Assembly (NCBI GenBank): GCA_031276515.1
Contig: JAISMX010000040.1
Coordinates: 1-41,277 of the forward strand
From: Eubacteriales Family XIII. Incertae Sedis bacterium
GTDB lineage: Bacteria; Bacillota; Clostridia; Peptostreptococcales; Anaerovoracaceae
Reading direction: 5' to 3'
DNA length: 41,277 bases
Under the pieces are notes generated by a model. The model saw only the letters and a list, made by a program, of their open reading frames with translations, did not search any database and was not told where the DNA came from. Of this stretch, positions 10,474 to 19,591 are shown piece after piece. Position numbers and translations under genes: made by a program. Within the stretch, counting starts at the first letter, position 1; the number at the start of each line of letters is the position of its first letter.

Positions 10474-11759
10474 ATATGCTAAAGACGGTCGTGCAGGCGT
10501 GGAAGGTCGTCGACATACGGAGAAAGATGATCTTCACGCTCCTGATGCTACTCGTGTTTCGCGTGGGCGCCAACATACCCATACCCTTTATCGACAGGAG
10601 CCAGCTCGAAGGCTTGCTCGGCGGAGACGGAGGAGAAGGACTCTTTCAATTTTTCAACCTGTTTTCCGGCGGCGCGTTTAGCAATTTCACGATCTTTGCC
10701 CTGAGCATTACGCCCTACGTCACGGCTTCCATCATATTGCAGCTCTTGACCATAGCCATTCCGTACTTGGAAGCATTGGCAAAGGAGGGGACGGAAGGAA
10801 GAAAAAAAATCGCCCAGTACACGCGCTACCTCACGGTCATTTTGGCCTTCATTCAGGCCATAGGCATGACGCTGGGGCTGTTCCGCCCGGCGCTCACCCG
10901 CACGGACGTCTTCTCGCTCGCGGTCATCATACTGGCGCTGACGGCGGGAACGGCTTTCCTGATGTGGCTCGGCGAGCAGATCAACGAAAACGGCATAGGC
11001 AACGGCATATCGCTGATCATCTTCGGCGGCATCATCGCGCGCGCGCCCGCGGCCGTCTACGATTCCTTCGTGCAGTACAGGGCGGGGCAGGTTTCGCTGA
11101 TCTCCCTCGTTCTCTTCGCGGTCTTCGCGCTCATCGTCATCGTGGGCATCGTCGAGGTGCAGCAGGGCCAGCGGCGCATACCGGTGCAGTACGCCAAGCG
11201 CGTCGTCGGCCGGAAGATGTACGGCGGACAGAGCACGCACATTCCGATCAAGGTCAACCAAGCGGGCGTCATCCCCGTGATCTTTGCGCTCTCGATCCTG
11301 CAGTTTCCGCTCACGATTCAGTACTTCATGTCTCCCACTTCCGCTTTCGCGGAATGGGTGACGAAGTGGCTGTCGCCGGCGGGCAATCCCGGCGTGTGGT
11401 TCTACGGGGCGCTGAACGTCGTCTTGATTATGTTCTTCACGTATTTTTACACGGCCGTCACCTTCAATCCCAAGGAGGTTTCGGACAACATGCGGGCGAA
11501 CGGAGGCTTTGTTCCCGGCATTCGGCCCGGATGGGCGACGACGGAATATCTGAACAGGGTTATGACGCGGATCACCTTCGTCGGCGCCGTGTTCCTCGCC
11601 GTGGTCGCGACCATTCCCACGCTGATACAGAGCTTGACCGCGTTGGAGATCAGCTTCGGCGGCACCTCGCTGCTCATAGCGGTGGGCGTCGGTCTCGACA
11701 CGATGAAGCAGCTCGAATCGCAGATGGTCATGCGCAATTACCAAGGATTCCTGAAATGA
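10470..11759 (+). CDS. secY: Protein translocase subunit SecY
   Basis: 429 aa polytopic; [67 protein letters not shown]. Confidence 0.97.
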   Translation: MNMLKTVVQAWKVVDIRRKMIFTLLMLLVFRVGANIPIPFIDRSQLEGLLGGDGGEGLFQFFNLFSGGAFSNFTIFALSITPYVTASIILQLLTIAIPYLEALAKEGTEGRKKIAQYTRYLTVILAFIQAIGMTLGLFRPALTRTDVFSLAVIILALTAGTAFLMWLGEQINENGIGNGISLIIFGGIIARAPAAVYDSFVQYRAGQVSLISLVLFAVFALIVIVGIVEVQQGQRRIPVQYAKRVVGRKMYGGQSTHIPIKVNQAGVIPVIFALSILQFPLTIQYFMSPTSAFAEWVTKWLSPAGNPGVWFYGALNVVLIMFFTYFYTAVTFNPKEVSDNMRANGGFVPGIRPGWATTEYLNRVMTRITFVGAVFLAVVATIPTLIQSLTALEISFGGTSLLIAVGVGLDTMKQLESQMVMRNYQGFLK

Positions 11760-12418
11760 CGAAGCAAAGCAAGAATCTCATCCTGCTGGGCGCGCCGGGT
11801 TCGGGCAAGGGTACGCAGGCCGCGAAGCTCACGAAGCGCTTGGGCGTCCCCGCCATTTCCACAGGAGATATATTCAGGGAAAATATAGCGAAGGGAACGG
11901 CGCTCGGCAAGGAAGCCAAATCCTATATGGACAGGGGAGAGCTGGTACCCGACGCGGTGGTGATCGCCATCGCGCTGGACAGGCTCGACGCGCCGGACTG
12001 CAAGGACGGTTTTCTGCTCGACGGCTTCCCGCGGACGACGGCGCAGGCGGACGCCTTGGGCGCGCATCTCGCCGCGTCCGGCAGGGCGATCGACAGGGTT
12101 CTCCTGATGGACGTTTCGACGGAGGAACTCGTGCGGAGGATCACGGGGCGCCTCGTGTGCAAGGCTTGCGGCGCGTCCTATCACGAGACGGACATCCCGC
12201 CCGCGCGGGAGGGTCTGTGCGACGCCTGCGGAGGCGCGCTCACAAAGCGCGGCGACGACGAGGAAGCGACGGTCAGGAACCGCATCGAGGTGTACAACGC
12301 GAACACCGCTCCGCTCGCCGCCTACTACGAGGAGAGAAAGCTTCTCGTCCGCGTGGCGTCCGGCGCGGCGACTCCCGACGCCGTATTCGCGGACATCGTC
12401 AAGGTCTTGGGCGAATGA
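11756..12418 (+). CDS. adk: Adenylate kinase (zinc-lid type)
   Basis: [38 protein letters not shown]; lid Cys motif VCKACGASYH...LCDACGGAL; ATGA overlap with secY; start trimmed from ORF 10964. Confidence 0.96.
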   Translation: MTKQSKNLILLGAPGSGKGTQAAKLTKRLGVPAISTGDIFRENIAKGTALGKEAKSYMDRGELVPDAVVIAIALDRLDAPDCKDGFLLDGFPRTTAQADALGAHLAASGRAIDRVLLMDVSTEELVRRITGRLVCKACGASYHETDIPPAREGLCDACGGALTKRGDDEEATVRNRIEVYNANTAPLAAYYEERKLLVRVASGAATPDAVFADIVKVLGE

Positions 12419-13164
12419 TCATCATCAAATCGTCCGAGGAGATACGGCTGATGCGGGAATCGGGCAAGGTGACGGCTTTCGTGCTGCGCTCGCTCGCCGA
12501 GCTGATCAAGCCCGGGATCAGCACGAAGGACATAAGCGATTACGTCGAGGAAACGATATTGAAAAACGGCATGACGCCGACTTTCAAAGGATACAACGGC
12601 TATCCCGCCGGCGCCTGCGTTTCCGTAAACGAAGAGGTGATTCACGGGATACCGAGAAGCTCGCGGCTGCTGCGCGAAGGCGACATCGTCAGCGTGGACA
12701 TCGGATCCACGTGGAAGGGCTACGTCAGCGACGCGGCGCGGACCTATGCGGTTGGAGCGGTAAGCGATGCGGCGCGCCGTCTCATCGACGTCACGGAAGC
12801 CTGTTTTTTCGAAGGGCTTGCGTTTTGCCGCGTCGGGTGCAGGCTGTCGGATATCTCGCACGCGATTCAAAGCAAGGCCGAATCGGAAGGGTTTTCGGTC
12901 GTGCGGGATTTTGTGGGACACGGCATCGGGCGAGATATGCACGAAGAGCCGCAGATTCCCAATTACGGCAAACCCGGAAGGGGGCCGAGGCTCGCGAAGG
13001 GCATGGTGTTCGCCATAGAGCCCATGGTCAGCGCGGGTTCCCACGAGGTGGAGGTGCTTTTGGACAATTGGACGGCCGTGACGAGGGACGGAAGTTTGGC
13101 GGCGCACTATGAGAATACCGTGGTGATCACGGAAGACCGGCCGGAACCGCTTACGCTGGAATAA
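12415..13164 (+). CDS. map: Methionine aminopeptidase type I
   Basis: [24 protein letters not shown]...[20 protein letters not shown]...[23 protein letters not shown]...[23 protein letters not shown] overlap with adk. Confidence 0.96.
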   Translation: MIIIKSSEEIRLMRESGKVTAFVLRSLAELIKPGISTKDISDYVEETILKNGMTPTFKGYNGYPAGACVSVNEEVIHGIPRSSRLLREGDIVSVDIGSTWKGYVSDAARTYAVGAVSDAARRLIDVTEACFFEGLAFCRVGCRLSDISHAIQSKAESEGFSVVRDFVGHGIGRDMHEEPQIPNYGKPGRGPRLAKGMVFAIEPMVSAGSHEVEVLLDNWTAVTRDGSLAAHYENTVVITEDRPEPLTLE

Positions 13165-13180
13165 AGGAGTCTTATACATT

Positions 13181-13402
13181 ATGGCGAAAAAGGATGTCAT
13201 AGAGGTGTTCGGCGCCGTGATAGAGGCCCAGCCAAACGCCATGTTCATCGTAAAGCTGGAAAACGGCCATGAAATTCTCGCGCATATCTCGGGCAAGATA
13301 CGGATGAACTTCATCCGAATCCTGCCGGGAGACCGCGTCAAGGTTGAATTGTCGCCTTACGACCTGACAAGGGGCCGTATCACGTGGCGCGACAAGGGAT
13401 GA
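13181..13402 (+). CDS. infA: Translation initiation factor IF-1
   Basis: [73 protein letters not shown]. Confidence 0.97.
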   Translation: MAKKDVIEVFGAVIEAQPNAMFIVKLENGHEILAHISGKIRMNFIRILPGDRVKVELSPYDLTRGRITWRDKG

Positions 13403-13418
13403 TGGTAGGAGGAGCAAG

Positions 13419-13532
13419 ATGAAGGTCAGAAGTTCGGTAAAGCCGATTTGCGAGAAATGCAAGGTGATCAAGCGCAGGGGCAAGGTCATGGTGATCTGCG
13501 AAAACCCCAAACACAAGCAGACACAGGGTTGA
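13419..13532 (+). CDS. rpmJ: 50S ribosomal protein L36 (zinc-binding type)
   Basis: Read by hand (too short for ORF track): [49 protein letters not shown]. Confidence 0.97.
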   Translation: MKVRSSVKPICEKCKVIKRRGKVMVICENPKHKQTQG

Positions 13533-13557
13533 ATCTTTTGGAAAGGAGAATTTTGGC

Positions 13558-13935
13558 ATGGCGCGTATAGCCGGTGTAGACTTACCACGCGACAAGAGAA
13601 TCGAGATCGGGCTGACGTATATCTACGGCATAGGCCGCTCGACGGCGACCGAGATTTTAAAAAAGGCCGGCGTCAATCCGGACACGAGAGTAAAGGATCT
13701 CTCGGAGGATGAGGCCGGTTCGATCAGAAAGATCATAGATTCCGATTACATGGTGGAAGGCGACCTTCGCAGGGAGGTCTCGCTGAACATCAAGCGGCTC
13801 ATGGAGATCGGCTGCTACAGGGGCATCCGTCACAGGCGGGGACTCCCCGTGCGGGGCCAGAACACGAAGACGAACGCGAGAACGCGGAAGGGTCCCAAGA
13901 AGACCGTGGGCAGGAAAAAGAAGGCCGCGAGGTAA
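13558..13935 (+). CDS. rpsM: 30S ribosomal protein S13
   Basis: [30 protein letters not shown]...[28 protein letters not shown]. Confidence 0.98.
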   Translation: MARIAGVDLPRDKRIEIGLTYIYGIGRSTATEILKKAGVNPDTRVKDLSEDEAGSIRKIIDSDYMVEGDLRREVSLNIKRLMEIGCYRGIRHRRGLPVRGQNTKTNARTRKGPKKTVGRKKKAAR

Positions 13936-13947
13936 GGAGGCGATACA

Positions 13948-14346
13948 ATGGCTAAGGCTATGAAAAAGACCGTTCGCAAGAAGAGGAGAGAACGCAAAAA
14001 TATAGAAAGAGGCCAGGCGCACATCCAGTCCACATTCAACAACACGCTGGTGACGCTCACGGATCTCTCGGGCAACGCCCTCTCGTGGTCAAGCGCGGGT
14101 TCGCTGGGCTTCAAGGGCTCGCGGAAATCCACGCCTTTCGCCGCGCAGATGGCGGCGACGGAGGCCGCGAAGGGTGCGATGGAGCACGGCTTGAAGAACA
14201 TCGAGGTGTACGTCAAGGGGCCGGGCTCGGGGCGCGAGGCGGCGATCCGGGCGCTCCAGTCGGCGGGTCTCGAAATCAGCATGATCAAGGACATCACGCC
14301 GATTCCCCACAACGGATGCAGACCCCCCAAGAGAAGAAGAGTGTAA
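13948..14346 (+). CDS. rpsK: 30S ribosomal protein S11
   Basis: [47 protein letters not shown]...[18 protein letters not shown]. Confidence 0.98.
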   Translation: MAKAMKKTVRKKRRERKNIERGQAHIQSTFNNTLVTLTDLSGNALSWSSAGSLGFKGSRKSTPFAAQMAATEAAKGAMEHGLKNIEVYVKGPGSGREAAIRALQSAGLEISMIKDITPIPHNGCRPPKRRRV

Positions 14347-14367
14347 GCCAAAGGAGGTGGATTTTAT

Positions 14368-14988
14368 ATGGCCAGATATACGGACGCTTCCTGCAGGCTT
14401 TGCAGGCGGGAAAGCCAGAAGCTGTTTTTGAAAGGCGAGCGCTGCTACAGCACGAAGTGCGCGCTCGAAAAGAGGAACTTCCCTCCCGGCCAGCACGGGC
14501 AGGGCAGGAAGAAGACCTCGGACTACGGATTGCAGCTGCGCGAGAAGCAGAAGGCAAAGCGCTTCTACGGGATGCTCGAAACGCAGTTCCGGAATACCTT
14601 CGACAAGGCCGCGCGCAAGAAGGGCATCACGGGCGACAACCTGCTGATCATGTTGGAGACGCGCATGGACAACGTCGTGTTCCGCATGGGCTTCGCCTCG
14701 TCGAGGAAGGAAGCGAGGCAGCTCGTCACGCACGGACACTTCCTCGTGAACGGGAAGAAGCTCGACATCCCCTCCGCCGAGGTCAAACCGGGCGCCGTCG
14801 TCAAGGTGAAGGAAAAGAGCCAGAGTTCGCCCAAGTTCAAGGAGATCAAGGACATGTCGATTTCCGTACCCGCGTGGATCAGCGTGGATGTGGAGAAGCT
14901 GGAAGGCAGGGTGCTCGCCCTGCCGAGACGAGAAGAAATAGATACGCCCGTCGCAGAGCACCTGATCGTTGAATTGTATTCCAAGTAA
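14368..14988 (+). CDS. rpsD: 30S ribosomal protein S4
   Basis: [49 protein letters not shown]...[10 protein letters not shown]. Confidence 0.98.
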   Translation: MARYTDASCRLCRRESQKLFLKGERCYSTKCALEKRNFPPGQHGQGRKKTSDYGLQLREKQKAKRFYGMLETQFRNTFDKAARKKGITGDNLLIMLETRMDNVVFRMGFASSRKEARQLVTHGHFLVNGKKLDIPSAEVKPGAVVKVKEKSQSSPKFKEIKDMSISVPAWISVDVEKLEGRVLALPRREEIDTPVAEHLIVELYSK

Positions 14989-15072
14989 TATATTCGCTTC
15001 GCCGCGCGCGTCGCGGCGGATCGGCCGTTCGGCCTCCGGCGATTTTCGCGGGCCGTAAAGGGGGTTTTGCGC

Positions 15073-16020
15073 ATGATAGAAATAGAAAAACCGACCATAG
15101 ACTGCATTTTTTCGGATTCAGACACGAATTACGGGAAGTATGTGGTGGAACCCCTCGAGAGGGGTTACGGAACCACACTTGGCAACAGTCTCAGGCGGAT
15201 ACTCCTGAGCTCGCTTCCCGGAACTGCGGTCACCTCCGTGAAAATAGACGGGATTTTGCACGAGTTTTCGACGATCCCGGGCGTAAAGGAAGATGTTACC
15301 GAAATCATCCTTAATTTGAAAAGATTGGCCGTGAAGATCACGGGAGAACCCTTCAAGCAGGTGTTTATCAACGCCAAAGGCCCCATGGAGGTCACGGCGG
15401 GCGATATCGGCGTGGACGGAGAGGTGGAGATTTTCAATCCCGAGTTGCACATTGCGACGCTTGAGGAAGGCGCCTCGCTCTCGATGGAGATCAACCTCGC
15501 GCGCGGCCGGGGCTATGTCAGCGCCGAGCAGAACAAGACGGAAAACATGCCCATCGCGGTCATACCGGTGGATTCCATCTACAGCCCCGTGCGCAAGGTC
15601 AACTTCAACGTGGACAACACGCGCGTCGGGCAGGTGACGGACTACGACAGGCTGAGCCTGGAAGTGTGGACGGACGGCAGCGTTTCGCCCGGCGAGAGCG
15701 TTTCGATCGGCGCGAAGATCATGCAGGATCACTTGAAGCTTTTCATAGACCTGACGCACGGCGCCGAAACCATGGAAATCATGGTGGAAAAAGAGGAAGA
15801 TCAGAAGGGCAAGGCGCTCGAGATGACCATAGAGGAGCTCGAGCTTTCCGTCAGGTCGTTCAACTGCCTGAAGCGCGCTTCCATCAACACCGTCGAGGAG
15901 CTGACGCACAAGACGGAGGACGACATGATGAAGGTGCGGAACCTCGGCAAGAAGTCCCTCGAGGAAGTCAAATTTAAGCTGGAAGAACTCGGTCTCGGTT
16001 TGAAGCCGGGCGAGGAATGA
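15073..16020 (+). CDS. rpoA: DNA-directed RNA polymerase subunit alpha
   Basis: [51 protein letters not shown]-terminal [51 protein letters not shown]. Confidence 0.98.
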   Translation: MIEIEKPTIDCIFSDSDTNYGKYVVEPLERGYGTTLGNSLRRILLSSLPGTAVTSVKIDGILHEFSTIPGVKEDVTEIILNLKRLAVKITGEPFKQVFINAKGPMEVTAGDIGVDGEVEIFNPELHIATLEEGASLSMEINLARGRGYVSAEQNKTENMPIAVIPVDSIYSPVRKVNFNVDNTRVGQVTDYDRLSLEVWTDGSVSPGESVSIGAKIMQDHLKLFIDLTHGAETMEIMVEKEEDQKGKALEMTIEELELSVRSFNCLKRASINTVEELTHKTEDDMMKVRNLGKKSLEEVKFKLEELGLGLKPGEE

Positions 16021-16088
16021 ATTGCCGCTCAAATGGATCGTGGTGTTTGAACGGTGACAATAAATAGACAGAAAGGGGTGTGACGAAG

Positions 16089-16430
16089 ATGCCCGGATAC
16101 AGAAAATTGGGCAAACCGACCGCGCACAGAAAGGCCATGCTGCGAAACCTCGTGACGGATCTGCTGCGGGAGGGCCGCATCAGCACGACGGAGTGCAGGG
16201 CCAAGGAGGCCGGACGCGCGGCGGAGAAGATGATCACGCTGGGCAAGCGTGGCGACCTGCACGCGCGGCGGCAGGCGCTGGCCTACATATACGACGAGAC
16301 CGTCGTGAAAAAGCTGTTCGACGACATCGCGCCCAAGTACGCGGAGCGAAACGGCGGCTACACGCGCGTGCTGAAGCTCGGACCCAGGCGCGGCGACAGC
16401 GCCGAGACCGTGTTCTTGGAATTGGTCTAA
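16089..16430 (+). CDS. rplQ: 50S ribosomal protein L17
   Basis: [40 protein letters not shown]...[26 protein letters not shown]. Confidence 0.97.
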   Translation: MPGYRKLGKPTAHRKAMLRNLVTDLLREGRISTTECRAKEAGRAAEKMITLGKRGDLHARRQALAYIYDETVVKKLFDDIAPKYAERNGGYTRVLKLGPRRGDSAETVFLELV

Positions 16431-16434
16431 GCTT

Positions 16435-17466
16435 GTGGAGCGCGCGCCCGCGGGTCTGAAAGGCCGCAGCTTTCTGAGCTTGCTCGACTTCACGCCCTTG
16501 GAGCTTCGCCGGCTTCTAAATCTGTCGGCGCGGCTCAAAGCGCGGCGCCGGGCGGGCGGAGCGGGCGGTCTTTTGGCGGGCAAGAACATCCTGCTGCTCT
16601 TCGAAAAGACTTCGTCGCGCACGCGATGCTCCTTTGAGCTCGGCGCGGCGGAGGAAGGGGCGCGCGTCACCTACGTCGGCCCCGGCACTTCCCAGTTCGG
16701 AAAGAAAGAATCGCTTGAAGACAGCGCGCGCCTCTTTGGGCGCTTTTACGACGCAATCGGTTTCAGGGGCTTCGGCAACCATGAAACGGTGCGCGATTTG
16801 GCGCGCTTTTCGGGCCTTCCCGTGTGGAACGGCCTGACGGACGACGACCATCCCACGCAGGTCTTGGCCGATCTCCTCACGATAGAGGAGCACGCGCGCA
16901 AGCCGCTCGCCGAAACCAAAATCGTATTCTGCGGCGACACGCGCAACAACATGGCCTACGCGTGGATATACGGCTGCGCGCGCATGGGCATGCGCTTTGT
17001 CGCCTACGGGCCAAGGGAATTGGCCCCCGACCCCGCCGTGCTCGCGCGGGCCGAAGCCGCCGCGCCGGGCGCGAAGCTATCGTTTTCCGACGATCCGGCC
17101 TGCCTCGAGGGCGCGGACGTGATCTACACGGACATCTGGGCGTCCATGGGCGAGGAGGATCGCGTCGCCGAACGCGTGAAGCTGCTCGCGCCCTTCAAGG
17201 TGACGGAGGAGTCGCTCGCGCGGACGGGCAATCCGGACGTGCTGTTCATGCACTGTCTGCCCGCCTTTCACGACTTTGAAACGGGCTTCGCGGCGGAGTG
17301 GCGCGCGCGCGGCCTCGACATACGCGAGGTCGAGGATTCGGTGTTCCGGGGGCCGCGCTCGGTCGTGTTCGACGAGGCCGAAAACAGGCTGCACACGATC
17401 AAGGCCGTGATGGTCGCGACGCTCGCGGAGCGCGCGGATTCGGTTTTTTCCGAGCATTCCGGATAG
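16435..17466 (+). CDS. argF: Ornithine carbamoyltransferase
   Basis: GTG start; KTSSRTRCSFE carbamoyl-phosphate motif, HPTQVLADLLT, DIWASMGEE, FMHCLPAFHD ornithine motif. Anabolic or catabolic role cannot be told from sequence alone. Confidence 0.9.
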   Translation: MERAPAGLKGRSFLSLLDFTPLELRRLLNLSARLKARRRAGGAGGLLAGKNILLLFEKTSSRTRCSFELGAAEEGARVTYVGPGTSQFGKKESLEDSARLFGRFYDAIGFRGFGNHETVRDLARFSGLPVWNGLTDDDHPTQVLADLLTIEEHARKPLAETKIVFCGDTRNNMAYAWIYGCARMGMRFVAYGPRELAPDPAVLARAEAAAPGAKLSFSDDPACLEGADVIYTDIWASMGEEDRVAERVKLLAPFKVTEESLARTGNPDVLFMHCLPAFHDFETGFAAEWRARGLDIREVEDSVFRGPRSVVFDEAENRLHTIKAVMVATLAERADSVFSEHSG

Positions 17467-17479
17467 CGTTAACCGTTCC

Positions 17480-19321
17480 TTAATTGAAAAATCTGTTTGA
17501 AATTACTTCCTGTCCCAATTCTCGTTCCGTCAACACGGAGTCGCGAGCCATATTCATCGCGCGTTCCACGATGTTCTCCAATTCTCGAATATTGCCCGGC
17601 CAATCGTATTCCATGATGTAGTTCATCGCCGCGGGCGTAAAACCCCGGACGCGCAGATCCATTTTCCGGTTGTGTTCTTGGATGAAATGTTCCACCAAGA
17701 CGGGGATGTCCTCTTTCCTCTGACGCAGAGCCGGCATATGAAAAGAGAGCACGTTGAGACGATAGTAAAGGTCTTTGCGAAAACTGCGATTTTCGATGTG
17801 TTCCGCGAGGTTTACATTGGTGGCCGCGATGATTCTCACGTCCACGTGTTTCGGCGCTTTGCCTCCTATGCGCAGAATTTCTCGCGTTTGAATAACGCGC
17901 AGCAAAAGAACCTGAATATCCAAAGGAATATCCCCGATCTCATCGAGGAAAATCGTACCGCCGTCGGCGAGTTCAAATTTTCCGGGACAACCGTCTTTGT
18001 TGGCGCCCGTGAAGGCTCCCGGCTCGTAACCGAACAGCTCGCTTTCCACGAGACTGCGCGGGAGCGAGCCGCAGTTGATCGCGACGAAAGGGAATTTCGC
18101 GCGCGGGCTCGCGTTGTGAATGGACTGGGCGAATATGTCCTTGCCCGTCCCGCTTTCACCGAGTATGAGAACGTTGCTTTCGCTGTGCGCCGCCAATTCG
18201 CCGAGCCGCTTAATGTCTTGTATGAGGTCGGAGACGCCCAGGATCCTGTCGAAATCGCAGTGTGCCACAAAACCGCCGACTTTTGACGCGATTTTTGTGA
18301 AGGTCTTGCGTTCCTCCATCATCAAAATAATTGAAATTCGATTGCCGTGTTCATCGTTCAGGACAGAGGCGGATATGGAAAGGTTGAGGGCGATTCCCAT
18401 ATTGTTCGTCACATTGAGCTCGCGGTGCGTTACGTTTTGCGTCAGCGACATAATGTCAAGCGTCGCCGTCTCCATTCTCAAAAGATTGCGTATGTTGACG
18501 CCCGTTATCGAAGATTCTTTTATCGAAGATTCCCTGAGTTTGAGCATGTCGTTCGCGCTCTTGTTGGCCTGTGTGATCACGCCGTTGTTGTCGATCATGA
18601 GCAATCCCTGCGACAGGGATTGTATCGTGGTGGAGAGTTTTTTGTTTATGAGGGATATTTCATTGTTGATTTCCAGCATCCGGAATTCTTTTTCAATCCC
18701 ATCGGCGGCGACGCAAACCATTGCGAAGGTATGCGGCGTCATGGCCGCGGACGGGCCGATTACGGCGATCACTCCGAGCAAATCGCCAAGTTTGCTCTTG
18801 ATCGGCGCGGCGTAACACACGTATCTGTGATGCGGTTGAATGAAATGTTCCTCGCCTATGATCTGAATGGGTTTTCCCGTCGCTATGCAAGTGCCGATTC
18901 CGCAGGTGCCGGATGTGCGTTCGCTTCGATTGCAGCCGATTGTGAGAGAGCTTTTCTCCGCGTGCTGTCCGATTTCCCCAAAGAGGCCCACCAAATCGAC
19001 GACATTGCCTTCTCTGTCGGACAAAGCGATCAGAAAATCCGAACCTTCGAGCATTGCGAACAGCTTCGTAAAGTAGGGATGGGTGAGAGAAATCAGCGTT
19101 TTGTTTTCTTTGAGTGCCGCTTCGAGGCGTTCCGGCGAAAGCAATTGGTCGCTTACCTCAAAGGGAGATACGCCAAATTCCTTGCTGCGTTTCCATGAAT
19201 GAAAAATGAAGGGCTTTATGCCCGGAGGCGTCTTTTTGGGAAAAGGCGCGTCGCCGGCGACATAAGTCTCCCATAAACGCGCAATCCCGCAATCTTTATC
19301 GCGATACGTTTTTTTATCCAT
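17480..19321 (-). CDS. Sigma-54-dependent transcriptional activator (AcoR-like GAF-PAS-AAA+), apparently without C-terminal Fis HTH
   Basis: N-terminal GAF-like RSERTSGTCGIGTCIATGKPIQIIGEEHF; Walker A GESGTGKD; GAFTGA loop; GGTIFLDEIGDIPLDIQVLLLRV; ends YDWPGNIRELENIVERAMNMARDSVLTERELGQEVISNRFFN*. Start at 19321 (MDKKTYRDKDC) after GGGGATTGAGG. Confidence 0.93.
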   Translation of the reverse strand: MDKKTYRDKDCGIARLWETYVAGDAPFPKKTPPGIKPFIFHSWKRSKEFGVSPFEVSDQLLSPERLEAALKENKTLISLTHPYFTKLFAMLEGSDFLIALSDREGNVVDLVGLFGEIGQHAEKSSLTIGCNRSERTSGTCGIGTCIATGKPIQIIGEEHFIQPHHRYVCYAAPIKSKLGDLLGVIAVIGPSAAMTPHTFAMVCVAADGIEKEFRMLEINNEISLINKKLSTTIQSLSQGLLMIDNNGVITQANKSANDMLKLRESSIKESSITGVNIRNLLRMETATLDIMSLTQNVTHRELNVTNNMGIALNLSISASVLNDEHGNRISIILMMEERKTFTKIASKVGGFVAHCDFDRILGVSDLIQDIKRLGELAAHSESNVLILGESGTGKDIFAQSIHNASPRAKFPFVAINCGSLPRSLVESELFGYEPGAFTGANKDGCPGKFELADGGTIFLDEIGDIPLDIQVLLLRVIQTREILRIGGKAPKHVDVRIIAATNVNLAEHIENRSFRKDLYYRLNVLSFHMPALRQRKEDIPVLVEHFIQEHNRKMDLRVRGFTPAAMNYIMEYDWPGNIRELENIVERAMNMARDSVLTERELGQEVISNRFFN

Positions 19322-19343
19322 TGTCCTCAATCCCCTTTTTATC

Positions 19344-19371
19344 ATTATAGCACATATGTGCCAAGTGGCAA
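19344..19371 (-). promoter_or_regulatory. Sigma-70-type promoter of the activator gene
   Basis: On minus strand TTGCCA, 16 bp spacer, TATAAT (plus coordinates -35 19366-19371, -10 19344-19349); overlaps the inverted-repeat cluster. Confidence 0.6.
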
Positions 19372-19396
19372 TATCTTTGGCACGTATTGGCACATA
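19355..19396. promoter_or_regulatory. Inverted-repeat operator/enhancer cluster
   Basis: Perfect 10-bp arms TATGTGCCAA (19355-19364) and TTGGCACATA (19387-19396), with additional half-sites GTGGCAA (19365-19371) and TTGGCAC (19377-19383). Confidence 0.6.
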
Positions 19397-19523
19397 AATA
19401 TATTTGGCGGCGGTATTTTTGTGAATAATTCGACAATTGAGAAACGCAAAACGCGACAATCGCTTGCCGGCAAACAATAATTTTTATTGAAAAACAAATG
19501 CTTCGCAGAGATTCAGTCAATAT

Positions 19524-19540
19524 CCGGCACGAAAGTTGCG
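19524..19540 (+). promoter_or_regulatory. Sigma-54 (-24/-12) promoter
   Basis: CCGGCACGAAAGTTGCG: GGCAC N5 TTGC with exactly 10 nt between GG and GC; 52 bp upstream of the M24 gene start. Confidence 0.75.
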
Positions 19541-19591
19541 TCATGTTATGCTTCAAAAGCTACTGTCTGTTTGCTTGTGAGGAGGGAAAAA

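Noticed and set aside
10964-12418. 484-aa ORF spanning secY and adk
   Set aside because: The N-terminal part is out of frame within secY and meaningless; only the adk part from 11756 is real.
19377-19396. TTGGCACGTATTGGCACATA as a second sigma-54 promoter
   Set aside because: No GC lies at the required 10-nt spacing from the GG (off by one). The elements fit better as operator half-sites.
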